A program made the position numbers and the translations under genes. The notes under the pieces were generated by a model that was not told the origin of the DNA, searched no databases, and saw only the letters and a program-made list of their open reading frames with translations. Shown piece by piece: positions 52,032-64,000 of a stretch of 64,000 nucleotides of DNA. Each line of letters starts with the position of its first letter. The first letter of the stretch is position 1. This DNA is from Cliona cf. orientalis (lineage: Eukaryota > Porifera > Demospongiae > Clionaida > Clionaidae): assembly GCA_963930775.1 (NCBI GenBank), contig OZ005706.1, forward strand, positions 2,374,545 to 2,438,544. Reading direction: 5' to 3'.

Positions 52032-54306
52032 TCATCCAGTGTTGCACTCCATGAAAACAAGATCATTTGCAGTGGGTGGGAAGGCAGGAAATCCTCTTAT
52101 TTTGCCCTTCTGGGCCCTTCAGAGACAATAATGCAGTGTGCTATAATAGTAATATTTAGATTTATTATTGTAGGCCTACCTTCTTTTCAGTTCAGCCAAT
52201 AAGATCACCTGTGAGATACCAGAGGGAAATTGTCTGGTAAGCAGCTTTGCAATCACACCAGCCTATGGCAAACATTGTATGCGGTTAAACTGTTATGTTC
52301 TTATTCAAGTTAATGCATGAGTGATGGCTTACAACGTGAGGTGATGACATGGAAGTGCCTGCATGATATTGTATGATTGAAATTGATCATGAGATAGTGC
52401 ATGAAAATATCTACCTGAGTATGCACCAAATGTATTGTTTGGGAGGGTGGATATGATGTTCATACCCTGTATACAGGAGAGGTTAATACGGCAATGGTGT
52501 GTGAATCGATTGATACATGCATGGCCACCAAGTCATAGGCAGTAACTCACAGGTGCAATGAGATCCACACATGGGCCATAGTTGCTGAAGCTTGCCCTTC
52601 TATCACTGATATCAGAAGCAGCCACAGCAATGCTGATGCATGCATGCATGTATTATTGTAAAGGGGTGTGTCGTAAATTTCATAATATTTGTACTTCTAT
52701 TATAATATGTACCTGTTTGAACTTGCTGGTGAAATTCTACAAGCATCTTCATCATAGTTTCCAGCTGCGCAGACAATGTATAGACCCTGTTTATGTACAC
52801 ATACAAAAATTATCTATATTATATCTATAAATAAAAAGTGACATAAAAATACTTGCATCATTAATTGCTGCATTTGAGGCTTCATTGAAAGCTATCGAGA
52901 TGGTCAATGTCCCTAGAGATATGCTGTAAAATGGATAACAGAGCATGTAGCTATGTATTGTTACTATTACGTATTATTACTTTGCAACAGATCTTTTGCT
53001 CCTCCCTGACTTGTGCTGATTCACTGCCCACTCAATTCCTTTAATGACAGCACTGAAGGAAGTATAATAAGTTTTATAATTTGGTTCAAGTCACAAGTAA
53101 TAATGGGGAGCCACTGCATGCTATAGCTACACTTCATGTACAGTAACTCACTCTATAGCACATATCCCTTGTGCATTGCATACTCGCACCGATATGGCAG
53201 TTGCCATTTTAGCAATACCAAAAGTAGTTGACATTATTGTACCTACATGGAAGTTTAATAATAATTGTGATGTCCTAAATTACTTTTGTTTTGTATGTAC
53301 CAGCTACATGTGTTCCATGTCCAGATGGGTCACCATGTACGGCAGGACTGCTGTCAAAATTAGCTCCAAACTTGGCTCTACCATGAAAATCCTGATGACT
53401 GATGTCAATACCCCTATAAAATAATAACATGTGATAATATAGTCATGATCATGCAAGCCTAGAGTGTTTATATTTTAACTCACGTATCGATGACATACAC
53501 ATCAACGTCTCTACCAGCTGTAAGAATTTACGAGATTGTTAAATCATTGCGCATGCGTGGAAATAATCTAAGTATGATGGATATACCATCCTTTATGGAG
53601 TAGTCATATTCAAAGTCCAAATCTGATAAGAAATTGATCCCACGAAGTGGCCACTGTTTGGTGGCTGTACGAGAAATCCCCCAGGGAGCAGCTCTCTGAA
53701 CACCGCTGCATCTTTTGTCAAATATTTGCCCATTCTATACAGGATATCACAGTGACATAATTCGAATTAGCTAACAACTTATTTTCCTACACGATTCCTC
53801 TCAATGTAAGCAACTTGTTTCTCTTTTAGAAGTATATCAACCATCCTACAGTTAGAACCAATATATACAAAAAATTAATGATTGTGAGTACCGGGGTAAC
53901 TGCTAACCTATCATCCATCTTTGCACTATATCCACGAAAGCGATTTGATGTACTGATGTTGAATTCATGACGAACTTCATGATTGATCCCAATGAATTTA
54001 GCCATGACTTGGGCATATCGTTTGTAGTGCTCAACTATAATATATGCAACATTAATTTTAGTGACCACACAGCTAACGATATTTATCAAATTTACTTTCA
54101 TCATCCAGTGCTTCTTGTTTGAAGACAACGATGTATTCTCCATCTATAGCAGTTGCAGGATCATAATCCATCAAAAGGGCTATAAAATTAATAATGTCAG
54201 TGAAACAGAATATTCTCTAAAAAAGTATTGATCTTGTACCTTCCCCATAACATTGTGTACTGAAAGAAATTGCCAGAATTGTTTGAAAAAGAACACACAG
54301 CTTCAT
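52032..54306 (-). CDS. Secreted subtilisin-like serine protease (proteinase K type), copy A
   Basis: Subtilases of family S8 are serine endopeptidases made as inhibitory pro-forms. About 16 short exons encode roughly 415 residues. The start at 54306 gives a signal peptide ([18 protein letters not shown]). An I9-type propeptide follows ([11 protein letters not shown], then [19 protein letters not shown]). The catalytic aspartate is in DVYVIDTGID, the histidine in [13 protein letters not shown], the oxyanion asparagine in [11 protein letters not shown] and the serine in [11 protein letters not shown], so the enzyme looks active. The last exon reads [20 protein letters not shown] and stops soon after. 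The fold order and Cys positions are closest to proteinase K/cerevisin-like enzymes. It lies directly upstream of MATE copy A on the same strand, and the pair is duplicated. Confidence 0.9.
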
Positions 54307-55061
54307 CTTGAATCAGCCCCAACTTTTGCAATGATAGCTATACAGACTTTGATATTGAGACTTCTCTACGCCTGGCGTTATTGAGGCCACTCGAGAGTTT
54401 CAATGATGGCTAAAGGCTATTATAGTGTTACTAATGTTAGTAGCTACTAGTAATAGCATTATTAGTGTAGTAGGCATAAATGTAATAACATGTGTTGTTA
54501 ATGGATATCTGCAGGAGTGTTCAGTATCTTGATCAATAATTTATTGGCTTTCTGGGAACACAGCTAACATCAAGAGCATAAAATTATACTCCAGACTGGT
54601 TTAAGTTGGATAGTTAGGTCTTCCTTCAGGAAGTTTCATTAATTTTCTAGATTTCATGACTGTATATCTATCATCAAGAGATACTCTTGCTATCATGCAC
54701 TTTCTATGTATAATAATCTAATTAGTGAGCTATATATAGAGTGCTTGCTCTGTGTTTATATAATCATCCGCGTGTGAACTGCTGGAAGTTAATGCAGCAT
54801 GCTTGGCACCATTCTCAAGTAGAGTCTAGCATTAGAATGTTGGTTTGATGAGTGATATGCATAGCTCAAATAATTAGTAGTAAGAATATTATGTTAGCTG
54901 TATTGCATGGTTCATTGGTTAGCTACTCGTATGGGCATGCAGATTTCCTTTGGCACCATAGTAGCATAGCTCAGTAGATAGGTATTATGTTACTCGTGAT
55001 GTAAATTTATCACGGTAAAGAACACACAGTAAAAAACACATAATAATAATAGACCTTAAAG
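54307..55061. other. Spacer between duplicated units
   Basis: This 755-base region runs from the MATE B stop to the subtilase A start and should contain the subtilase A promoter. AT-rich, no coding sequence or defined element seen. Confidence 0.55.
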
Positions 55062-58000
55062 CTAAAAACTAGTGGATGTTTGAAATTGATCTGTCAGTGT
55101 GGACGAAGGAGAAGGAAGAGCAGAAGTGAGAACCATATTACTAGCTGGAGATGTGATGGAAACAGCACTATAGCTAGTACTAGTAGAAGTGGCATTGGTA
55201 GCATAATATTCATTATCCAATGAACATATTTCATCGACTTCACTGTGTGGGAAGGACACTAGTAAGACGCACCCAACAGCAAACAGCAACACTCCAAGAG
55301 CACAGAGTAATCCTTTACTCAAAAATAACTTGAATTTTGAATTCACTCTGCAATGCCATACTCTGCTACCTCTCTTTACTTGAGAGTGGCATTTATTTGA
55401 TTCCAAGTGCTTGGCAACTTCTTCAGATGAGATGAGTGGTGCTGCTTCCTCCTCATCACTTGCACAATCTGCAAAATAATTAAGGATACTGTACTTATGA
55501 GTCTTCACACTCTATTCTTATCACGTATACCCTATTCTCCCTCAGCTAAGTTTGTTTAGACGAAGGGCTTATACGTAATATGCTAAGCCCTTGGTTTAAC
55601 CACAGATAGCTACACATAATATGTGTGCCCCCATCAACTATGCTCTCACCTTTCTCTTCTCTATCATCTGCTTGGATAAGTTCTCTGGTAGCTGCTGACT
55701 CAGCATCTAGCTCTATGTTGGCCATCTCCGTGGACTTAACAGAGCAGGAGGAGTCACTGGTCCCACTAGTGGAAGAGGGACAGCTCTCCTTGCTACTGCC
55801 GGCATTCTTCATAGCCTGTAAATCATGGATCAACAAATGCCATGGTAGTTCAAGATAATAATAAATTATTATAGCCTTTTGTAGTTACTGTAGCTATCAT
55901 CACTAGCTATAATTTAAGGCTGGAGTACCAACACTATTGTGACTAGCTTGCAATTTAAAACCTTCGTAGCTAGCCATGGCATACTAGTAGCCAAAAGTCA
56001 AACTTACCAATTCTGACATCTTTTCCCAATCAGTTGTCAACATGATGATCACATAAGTAACATCCTACAGACAAAGAAATCCAAGAGTGTATGCTGCTGT
56101 GTCTAAATTAAAACATGCAGCTAGAGTTATTATTATCAGTATGTATTATTATGGCTACATACAGTGAGAAACACTGCTATAGAGAGGCCAGTCCACATGC
56201 CAGTGGCTCCAAGGTCAGTGAGCAGGGCCAGGGAGATGCCAACGGGCAGACCAATCAGGTAGTAGAAGATAAAATTCATTATTGCTCCAATCTTCTGTCG
56301 TCCTGAGCCTCGAATGATACCAGCGAATGTGCCCTGCACATCATGATACCAGTACATAAATTGGAATGTAATCTGCCAATCTAGATGAATGTATGCTGTC
56401 ATGCAGAGTCAGAGTCAGTATAGGATATAATAGTCTACCAGAATACCTGAAACTGATCGAAGAAAAACACAGCAGTTCCGGGAATCATTGCCTTAGCTGT
56501 TTCCTGAATGATATCCCTGCAAACAAAAGTGATAACATGCAGTTAGAGTCCAATACTCAAGATCAGCCAATACTACATTGTGGGCAAAAGTCAGCAGTAT
56601 TCAGCTTTTAGATTCACTTACTGTTGAGAAGTAAAGATTTGAGCTATGGCAGTTCTGCTCCCAGCAAAGACAAGCAACATCACGAAGGCAATAATGGCTG
56701 CAATTATTAGTATAATTATGAGTGGTATTATAGTTTGCTGACTGGCTACTATATGTAGCTACCTTGGACCACGAGTGCTGCAACGGCTGCCCGTTTAGCT
56801 TTCTGAGGGTTATCCGCTCCAAGCTCATTGCCAACTCGAACACAAGCAACTGTTCCAATACCAAGTGGAATCTATTAAACGCAATAATAATTATTATGAA
56901 GGTACTGATCGACACAGACATATCATTGAATGAATGTAATGGCCTCCATCTGTATTAATTTGAAACACTCTTAAAGTTAGAGTTCTTACTGCAAAACTGA
57001 TCAATCCGAATTGCATCAATATAGTGTTGACGGCCAGCTGCAACTCATCAACAGCACCAGCAACTATCGTACTGATCTCAAAAGTCCACCATTCAAAGCA
57101 CTCCATCAACAGTCCTGGGATGCCCAGTTTGAAGAAGAGACTCCATTCTGTGAGACTGTCCCAGCTCCAGCCCTTCCAAGTCTGCTTGTGCAAACCCCTC
57201 CCCCACACGTAACCAATGGCAATGGTTGTGGTGATCATGTAAGAAATAACCAATGAGATAGAAGAACCACTGCAATGTAGGAATATCATAATCATCAACA
57301 GTCATGCTAGCTACCAATGTACAGTGGGATCATTAACCCTAAGTATTCCCTGCAAGGAATCTTAAACTAGCAACAGTACATGTGTACTTGCAATGAATAT
57401 ATTGTGGTAGGGAGGAGACTGGAGAGAGTATGATTATTACCAAGTACTCACACAATGACAATGTCTCCCACATAGATGAAGAGAGCAGCTATTATAACAT
57501 TGATGATGTTCTGGAAGATCCCCACCACCACAAACACCCAGACTAGACTCTGAGCCTGAAGGTACTTCTGTATCATCACCTCAATTACCATTGGCTGAAA
57601 AAGGGCATAACAACAATAATATTTTTTGCCAGATAATAATTTTTACTTACTAATAATGCTGGTTTAAATACTTGTACAAACTGCCCTGCCAACCTAGGTG
57701 TAAAAATGATGGTAAAATAGTATTATTATGTATAATTTAATTACCTAGCAACGCATGGAGGCTGGTGCAGTAGGAGGAGGATGGACTCAGTGTTCAGCCA
57801 GAGTCCAGCAATCGGAAGACACACCAAACCAACTATCAAAATGCCTGTAATATTGGTATGCACACTTAATAGAGTAATCAGCATGATAATTATTAAACTA
57901 CTGACAGCAATGTGTGGCTGAGATAACTAGCACCAAGATTTGGTGCTGAGTTGTACAGTGACCACTACACGCACACAGATTATACACTGCGTGATCGCAG

Positions 58001-59369
58001 GGTAATGCATAATATAGGCTAAACCATCCATCGCAAATGTACCTCGCTGTAGAATGATTCCAACCCTTCTATAATTCTTGAATCCATAGGCCTACAATGC
58101 AGCATAATACTATGCACAGTTTCAATCGATACACTGTAAAAACAAGTGGATCATATTAAACTAATGTGGGTTACTTCAGTTGCACACACTATACCTTCAT
58201 ATCATAGTTCTCATAATACTACTAAACTATATCAAAGCCAATTTGTGAGTAATAAACAGGCATAGTTGCACGTACACTTGTCCCAGGAGTATTATGAAAT
58301 TCATGTAATATGTAACTGTGGCAAGTTTGAGATAGTATCTATAATTAACTGGATTACAAGAGCTATGATAGGAATTAATGTGCCAGTGCAACTGAAGCAA
58401 CCCACATTAGATTAGTGTAATCCATTTATTTTTGCTGTGTATGCATGACAGTACCTGGGGACAAAGTGTGTCTGCTGCAGACATCAGTCCAACCACCACA
58501 GAGAGTCCTGTAACATTGACAACCTGTACACAGGTAGTGCGAAAAATAAAAACCTGATATCATGGTATAGCGTACATCTGCATGCATGAAAGTTAAAGAT
58601 TTGTGCTAAAGATTATTGTAGCTAACTCACTGTGCTTGCAACAGCTGCATTTGGAGATATATATGATATTAACATCAGCCGAGCAACCATAAGTTATGAA
58701 AGGAAGTTATGATAGATAATGGCGGCTACACAAATCAATGTCATACCATACCTACAGCATCCAGCTCTGTTTTTGAACTAGAACGACCAATGAGCAGCAA
58801 TAATAGAAAGAATGACAATTCTTGGAGGAAGTACATGAAGATCTGGGAATGATTAAAAAAAAAGAGAACGTGCTAAACTATCTTCTTCAGGGAGAGAGAG
58901 AGAGACAGATCAGGTGAATGTGCATCTCACACACAGCTGCATTGTTTGCTTGTACTTACAATAGGCACTGACAATTTGACTATTGTCACCATCTCTTGAA
59001 ATAGCCATGACCTTTTAATTTTTGTAATAAGAGTTTTTCTCAATGGAGCACCTGTAAATAATTGTTTAATAACCACAACTTAAAGGAGTTCTCATGAAAT
59101 TCGTTCTTGAACTAATCAAATTTATCAGTAATGTAGCTACCCCTTCCCTCGATTAAAAGGAGTCGTTGACCCCTGGACAAGGTCCCCTGAACATTAAATT
59201 TACTAAAGGTCATCCGTATAGCTAATAAGGGGGATCTTAGTAACCTACCTTCGATGGTGGTTGTAGTTTCATGCATTGAAGTGACATTTTCCGAGAACTC
59301 TAGTACCCCTTCCAGCTGTGGCTCCAGCATGTCTGATAGTAACTCTTCACTCTCCTGACCTCCAGACAT
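55062..59369 (-). CDS. MATE-family multidrug and toxin extrusion transporter, copy B
   Basis: Paralogue of MATE copy A with matching exon order. The start is the ATG at 59369 (MSGGQESEELLSD, first exon 59249-59369, phase as in copy A). Recognisable exons include the 14-base microexon (58631-58644), VNVTGLSVVVGLMSAADTLC near 58460-58525, the FEWWTFEIS exon near 57000-57270, the RGSGRQKIGAIMNFIFYYLI exon near 56165-56336, a Ser/acid-rich exon near 55650-55816 and the last exon to the stop at 55062. The last exon includes LCALGVLLFAVGCVLLVSF, an extra membrane segment. Conserved glutamates are present. The gene is 4.3 kb against 7.3 kb for copy A because copy A introns gained inserted elements. 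Some exons are almost identical at the nucleotide level to copy A while introns are unrelated. Confidence 0.88.
58132..58439. mobile_element. TIR element with about 55-bp arms in MATE B intron
   Basis: The left arm runs from CACTGTAAAAACAAGTGGAT through TAATGTGGGTTACTTCAG. The right arm is its inverted copy (CTGAAGCAACCCACATTAGA ... TTTTTGCTGTG). The end CACTGTAAAAA is of a common hAT-MITE form, but no clear target duplication was found. The unit is absent from the matching intron of MATE A. Confidence 0.75.
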
Positions 59370-60187
59370 GGTAGCTAGGTATGCTCCCAGCGTTTATTGG
59401 ACTGGGATACTGAATCATTTATATACTTTTGGTTGCTCTACTTGCATCACACTGCTGCAAGCAATTAGCTAACGTTTTGTATGGCTTTTGATGTGTACAT
59501 TGTGGGCAGGGAGTAAATTCCCAGCAGGAAACATGCACTTGAGCTGATCATCTATTGGGCTTTTGAATGTCATCCCCCTCCAAAGAAGTATTAAATTTAA
59601 TGCATGGAAACTAAAGTCACTGGCAGGATTTTGCCCAGTGCAGGCTAGCTAGCTCTTAGTGAGCCATCACGTACGAAATAAAGTTTATCCTCACTATAAT
59701 ACCTATGATATAGTAGTGCACTGCATGCCCTACCTGTGTGCTTCATGCAATAGGCAAAACCACCTACAGTATACATGCTCAGTAATAATAGTTTGTATTG
59801 TGTCATTAACCTTGAATAGGTGAGACATATATTGTACCGACATCTTGGCAGCATAAATCATCCGTACTATTCCTTGGCATGCTGACATTTGATTGCATAG
59901 GTGGAGGAAAATCATTGTAGTTATTGTATCCATTTTCATGAGCATGCAAATTTTAAAAATATAATAGCACTTGCCCCTGGTGCCCCCCCCCCCTGCTTCC
60001 ACCAGCTATGGATTGAGGTATACTAACACAGGAAATCATATCATGTCCAAATTCATATATAGGACAAGGGCCAGGGATGTGGAATAAAAAATTTATGAAT
60101 CCAAACAAAGTATTATTGAGCTGAAGCACAGCAGAAATAATTGTTATTACTATGGTTAATTAATCAGGGTCATGGAAGTGGTATCAG
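59370..60187. other. Spacer between subtilase B and MATE B
   Basis: This 818-base region between the two genes of unit B is three times longer than in unit A. It has a poly-C tract near 59983. No coding sequence or defined repeat is seen; it should hold the MATE B promoter. Confidence 0.5.
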
Positions 60188-62632
60188 TCATCCAGTGTTG
60201 CACTCCATGAAAACTAGATCATTTGCAGTGGGTGGGAAGGCAGGAAATCCTCTTATTTTGCCCTTCTGGGCCCTTCAAGAACATGATACGTGAATGAAAT
60301 TAATTTTAATAATAACAGTTACTAATGGCTTTATAGGCCTACCTTCTTTTTAATTCAGCTAGTAAGCCTGCCTGGGAGATGTCGGAGGGCAAATATTTTG
60401 TGAGCAGCTTTGCAATCACACCAGCCTACAGCAGGGAGGAAAAAAATTCGCTATCAGAATTGTAAGCGGCTGAGCTATTGTGCTCTTATTTTAATCCATG
60501 AGTGATTGCTTACCACATGAGGAGATGACATGGAAGTTCCTACATACATATTATATGAGTGATGATAAAAGTATATGTATATAAAATTTAATCATAAGCT
60601 ATCGATAGTGCATGAAGATAAGTTATGCGGTACCTGAGAGTATACCAACTTTGTTGTTTGGGAGGGTGGATATGATGTTGACCCCCTGCATAATATTATT
60701 GTGGGAGAGCTTACTAGCTAGTATACCAGTGAATACAATATTTAGTCTAAGTCAGTAGCTCACGGGAGCAATGAGATCCACACATGGGCCATAATTGCTG
60801 AAGCTTGCCTTTCTATCATTGATGTCAGAGGCAGCCACCGCAATGCTGCATGCATGCATGAAGGTAGAGTCGAAGATCGTACAGTATGAAATTAATATTA
60901 AATTTTGTACCTATTAGAGCTTGCTGGTGACATTGTACAAGCATCTTTGTCACTATTTCCAGCAGCACAGACAATGTGTAGACCCTGTGCACATTGGAGG
61001 AAAGCACAATGTCATAATCAAGCTACCATTATAAAATTTAATACTTGCTTCATTAATTGCTGCATTTGAGGCTTCATTCAGAGCTACTGACACCTTTGAT
61101 CCCAGAGACAAGCTGCAAAATGAGCACAATCTCGATCATAGATTGGTCTTAATTAATTATTGTAATTACGTACTTTGCAACAGATCTTTTGCTCCTCCCT
61201 GACTTGTGCTGATTCACTGCCCACTCAATTCCTTTGATGACAGCACTGAAGGAAGTACAATTATTTTACCTCACAAGCATGTATAGCTAGGTACTGCTCT
61301 GAGTAGGTAACTCACTCCAGAGCACATGATCCTTTTACGTTGCATACTCGCACCGATATGGCAGACGCCTTTTTAGCGATACCAAAAGTAGTTGACATTA
61401 TAGTGCCTACATGGAATTTATAATAGCTATAGTTAATAATTATTGTTCTAACTACTGCTAGCCTATAATGCTAGTCTGGGTACACTGACTCATAAACTAT
61501 CTGCATATTATGTACAAAAAGAGTATGAAACATGGTGCCTTGATAATAAAGACTTAATGTATGGAATAAGAGGTTACTTACCAGCTACGTGTGTTCCATG
61601 TCCAGCTGGATCGCCCTTTATGGCAGGATTGTTAACAAAATCAACTCCAAACTTTGCTCTACCATGAAAATCCTGATGATTGGTGTCAATGCCCCTATAA
61701 ATTAAATCCAGACAACGTCAATAACAATAGGTTGACACTCAAGCCTAGCCATTTAACTCACGTATCAATGACGTACACATCAACTTTTCTACCAGCTAAT
61801 TAAGATAATAAGATAATTAGTATTAAAATTTAGTTTCTTGACTTACCGTCTTTTCTAGAATAGTCATATTCAAAATTCAAATCGGCTAAATCATTGACCC
61901 CACGAGGTGGCCACTGTTTGGTGGCTGTACGAGAAATCCCCCAGGGAGCAGCTCTCTGAATGCCACTGCAACTTTTGTCAAATATTTGCCCATTCTATGC
62001 ATGCAGGATATCATAATTAGAATTAGATAACAACTTAATTATTTTCCTACGTGATTCCTCTCAATGTAAGCAACTTGTTTCCCTTTAAGAACAACATCAA
62101 CCATCCTGTATTAATAGATAACCATACTGAACACATGCATGGTAGCTATCGAGCTATATTTAATATCAGCCACGTATTTAACTGAAAATAAGTATGTACA
62201 TTGACCTGTCATCCATCTTTGCACTATAGCCACGAAATGGATTTGATGTACCAATGTTGAATTCATGATGAACTTCATGATTGATCCCAATGAATTTAGC
62301 TACACTCTCAACATGTTGCTTATGGTACAAAACTACAACAGTGATAAATTTTACAGTCAAACAATATCAAATAATAATCGATGACAAAAAGAGACTTACT
62401 TTCACGATCCTCTGCATCTTGTTTGAAGACAACTATATACTCTCCATCCACAACAGTTGCAGGGTCATGGTCCAACAAAGTAGCTGTCAATGTGTGGCAT
62501 CAATGATAATATCAATGAAAAGAGGCAAAATTCAATAATGACATCATTGTATATACCTTTCTCGCAACATAGAGAATAAGAAGAGATAACATTAATCAAA
62601 CTGACTGTTTGAAAAAGCAGACACAATTTCAT
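60188..62632 (-). CDS. Secreted subtilisin-like serine protease (proteinase K type), copy B
   Basis: Paralogue of subtilase A with the same exon order. The start at 62632 gives a signal peptide ([18 protein letters not shown]). The propeptide has [19 protein letters not shown]. Catalytic residues are intact: aspartate in VDVYVIDT, histidine in [12 protein letters not shown], asparagine in [14 protein letters not shown] and serine in GTSMSSPHV. The last exon is nearly identical to copy A, including a short stretch beyond the stop. The exon encoding [18 protein letters not shown] shares a 50-base identical run with copy A (61909-61958 against 53649-53698), whereas the introns differ throughout. 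It is divergent from the CARD-like gene, about 400 bases away. Confidence 0.88.
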
Positions 62633-63031
62633 CTTGAATCAGACCCAACTATTGATTGCTATAATATTAATTAATGGCTACGTCTATTAAAACTAAAGCA
62701 CTCATCAGCGGCTAGTCCCGGAGGCCACTGGATTTAGGTTGTATGTAGCTATTCAATGCATACATGCATCAGGAGTGGGTATAACATTACACCTCATGAC
62801 AGCCATGCATGTTCAGAATCTTAATCCTCTATTAAAATTTATTCTTGGAGGCCCATGGCTCATTTCTAAATTACATGCTTGGATATCTCTTCCTTCAGGA
62901 AGCTTCTTTTGTCGCAATAGCAGTAGGTATCAGTATGCGATATGCGCATGCATAGCCGATCTCACGTACGTCTAGGCTAGGGCGCATGCCCAGTTTTTAT
63001 TTGCCACACCTACGCATAAGGTAGATCAAAC
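62633..63031. promoter_or_regulatory. Divergent intergenic region, subtilase B / CARD-like gene
   Basis: 399 bases between divergent start codons, so promoters of both genes should be here. No TATA box or repeated motif stands out. Confidence 0.4.
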
Positions 63032-63332
63032 ATGGAGATCAACAAAGAGTATGAATCGCTAGCCAAGTTCACCGCTGACCTCTCCAATTTGCTTCAGCAT
63101 GACGTCGTAGCGATCTCTAGTCGACTATTGGAGAAGGGGTTGGTGACTAAGAATGTCCATGACTCGATGCTGACGACGGAGGGCGTATCCAGTCAAAAGA
63201 ATGCTGCCCGGTTGATATCCTGTGTTCTTGATAGGGTCAATTGCTCAAGCAGATGCTTTCGCGATTTTATTAGTGTACTGCGAGAAGATGCTTACTATGA
63301 AGATATTGTGGTGAAAATCATAGGAGTTCACA
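63032..63332 (+). CDS. First exon of a gene starting with a CARD-like death-fold domain (partial)
   Basis: The ATG at 63032 opens 100 codons ending at a consensus donor (A/GTAAGT after GVH). The peptide has the spacing of a six-helix death-fold domain, closest to CARD: LAKFTADLSNLLQHDVVAIS, then LLEKGLVTKNVHDSM, AARLISCVLDRV and CFRDFISVLREDAYYEDIV. CARDs mediate homotypic contacts in apoptosis and innate-immune proteins; the rest of the gene, which would decide its role, lies beyond the window. No second exon was found in the remaining 670 bases. The intron carries a hairpin and a MITE. Confidence 0.55.
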
Positions 63333-63424
63333 GTAAGTATTCCTGTGAAGAGAAACTGAGGCCTGGAGGGAGCATGGGGCATCACCGTGATAAATAGAAC
63401 TATAATAATATAAATACTTGGATA

Positions 63425-63452
63425 AGCAGGCTCAGTGTACTGAGCCTGCTTG
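63425..63452. repeat. Hairpin with 13-bp perfect arms
   Basis: AAGCAGGCTCAGT and ACTGAGCCTGCTT are separated by only two bases. It lies about 90 bases into the intron of the CARD-like gene. Confidence 0.85.
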
Positions 63453-63673
63453 TTATTAGTCTCATCCCCAGAGCCCACCCCCAAAAGGAGGAAAAGGGTC
63501 TGGTGAACTTGGGCTGAATCCTCGGTTCTCGTTCTACGGCGCATACGCATATGTGCCGATAAGGCCATGCAAAGCTTGGTCGCTATGGCTGCATTTGCGT
63601 GTGATCGCATGCCCGCAACCGGCAGTAAAGCAAACCTTGAATCTGATTGGTCGGCGAATTGAATAGCTATACA

Positions 63674-63986
63674 CAGGGGCGGAGCACCCGGTCAGGCTGG
63701 TCAGGCTATGGCCTGACCACTTTTTGGCCTTGCTAATGAGCAACTATTATTCATAGTGGAAATAAGAGTTTGTCTTACACTTACTTGAACGCTAGATATC
63801 ACCACAGACAATCTCTACGGTCCTTTTTAAGATCGTTGGAGCGATTGATGGCTCAATTCTAAGAGTCGAACTTTGAACTACGATATTAACGGTGACGTCA
63901 TTGTCATGAATATGATTAAAATTCATAATTTTCGCGGCGCGCAATTATTCAGCCTGACCACCTAAGGATTGCTTCCTCCGCCCCTG
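63674..63986. mobile_element. MITE, CAGGGGCGGAG ends, ATACA duplication
   Basis: The 313-bp element is bounded by CAGGGGCGGAG and CTCCGCCCCTG and flanked by ATACA on both sides (63669-63673 and 63987-63991). Inner arms also pair: GGTCAGGCTATGGCCTGACC near the left and a CCTGACCACC motif near the right. It shares the CAGGG start and 5-bp duplication with MITE family 2. No ORF. Confidence 0.85.
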
Positions 63987-64000
63987 ATACAGACGGTATA

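Noticed and set aside
52582-52830. Plus-strand frame across subtilase A
   Set aside because: Opposite strand of true subtilase exons ([11 protein letters not shown] region).

Overview
The window looks like nuclear DNA of an early-branching animal, most likely a demosponge. It is AT-rich and compact. Genes are cut by many short GT-AG introns and packed on both strands. Gene content is metazoan: a three-calponin-homology filamin, an LRCH-type leucine-rich-repeat protein, a ciliary dynein regulatory complex subunit, a TMEM223 mitochondrial protein and MATE transporters. One intronless secreted gene belongs, from memory, to a Cys-rich family expanded in sponges and cnidarians. Small foldback and terminal-inverted-repeat elements fill many introns. 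The organism call is an inference; no rRNA or mitochondrial marker is present.

Layout. 1600-11074 (minus): LRCH-like gene, 12 exons. 11817-18023 (plus): unrecognised coiled-coil protein of about 1,150 residues, some 23 exons, divergent from LRCH. 18759-25157 (plus): IQCG/DRC9, with a complete intronless secreted-protein gene (21028-21930) in its largest intron and an X-box-like site just before its start codon. 25748-34874 (plus): filamin with three CH domains and 15 Ig-filamin repeats, almost all in one 5.5-kb exon. 35890-36609 (minus): TMEM223, head to head with 36841-44206 (plus), a seven-transmembrane protein with an apparent cytoplasmic N-terminus (candidate gustatory-receptor-like/7TMIC protein). 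44468-62632 (minus): a tandem duplication of a two-gene unit, proteinase-K-like subtilase followed by MATE/SLC47 transporter (copy A 54306-44468, copy B 62632-55062). 63032 onward (plus): first exon of a gene starting with a death-fold, CARD-like domain, running off the window.

The genes do not form one pathway. The duplicated protease/transporter block looks like a detoxification or secretion-related local expansion. Exon sequences of the two copies are nearly identical in places where introns have diverged, which points to recent gene conversion or strong constraint. IQCG is ciliary; its coiled-coil neighbour could be too, but nothing in the sequence proves it. Mobile DNA consists only of short non-autonomous DNA-transposon-like elements; no transposase, reverse transcriptase, CRISPR array or tRNA was recognised.
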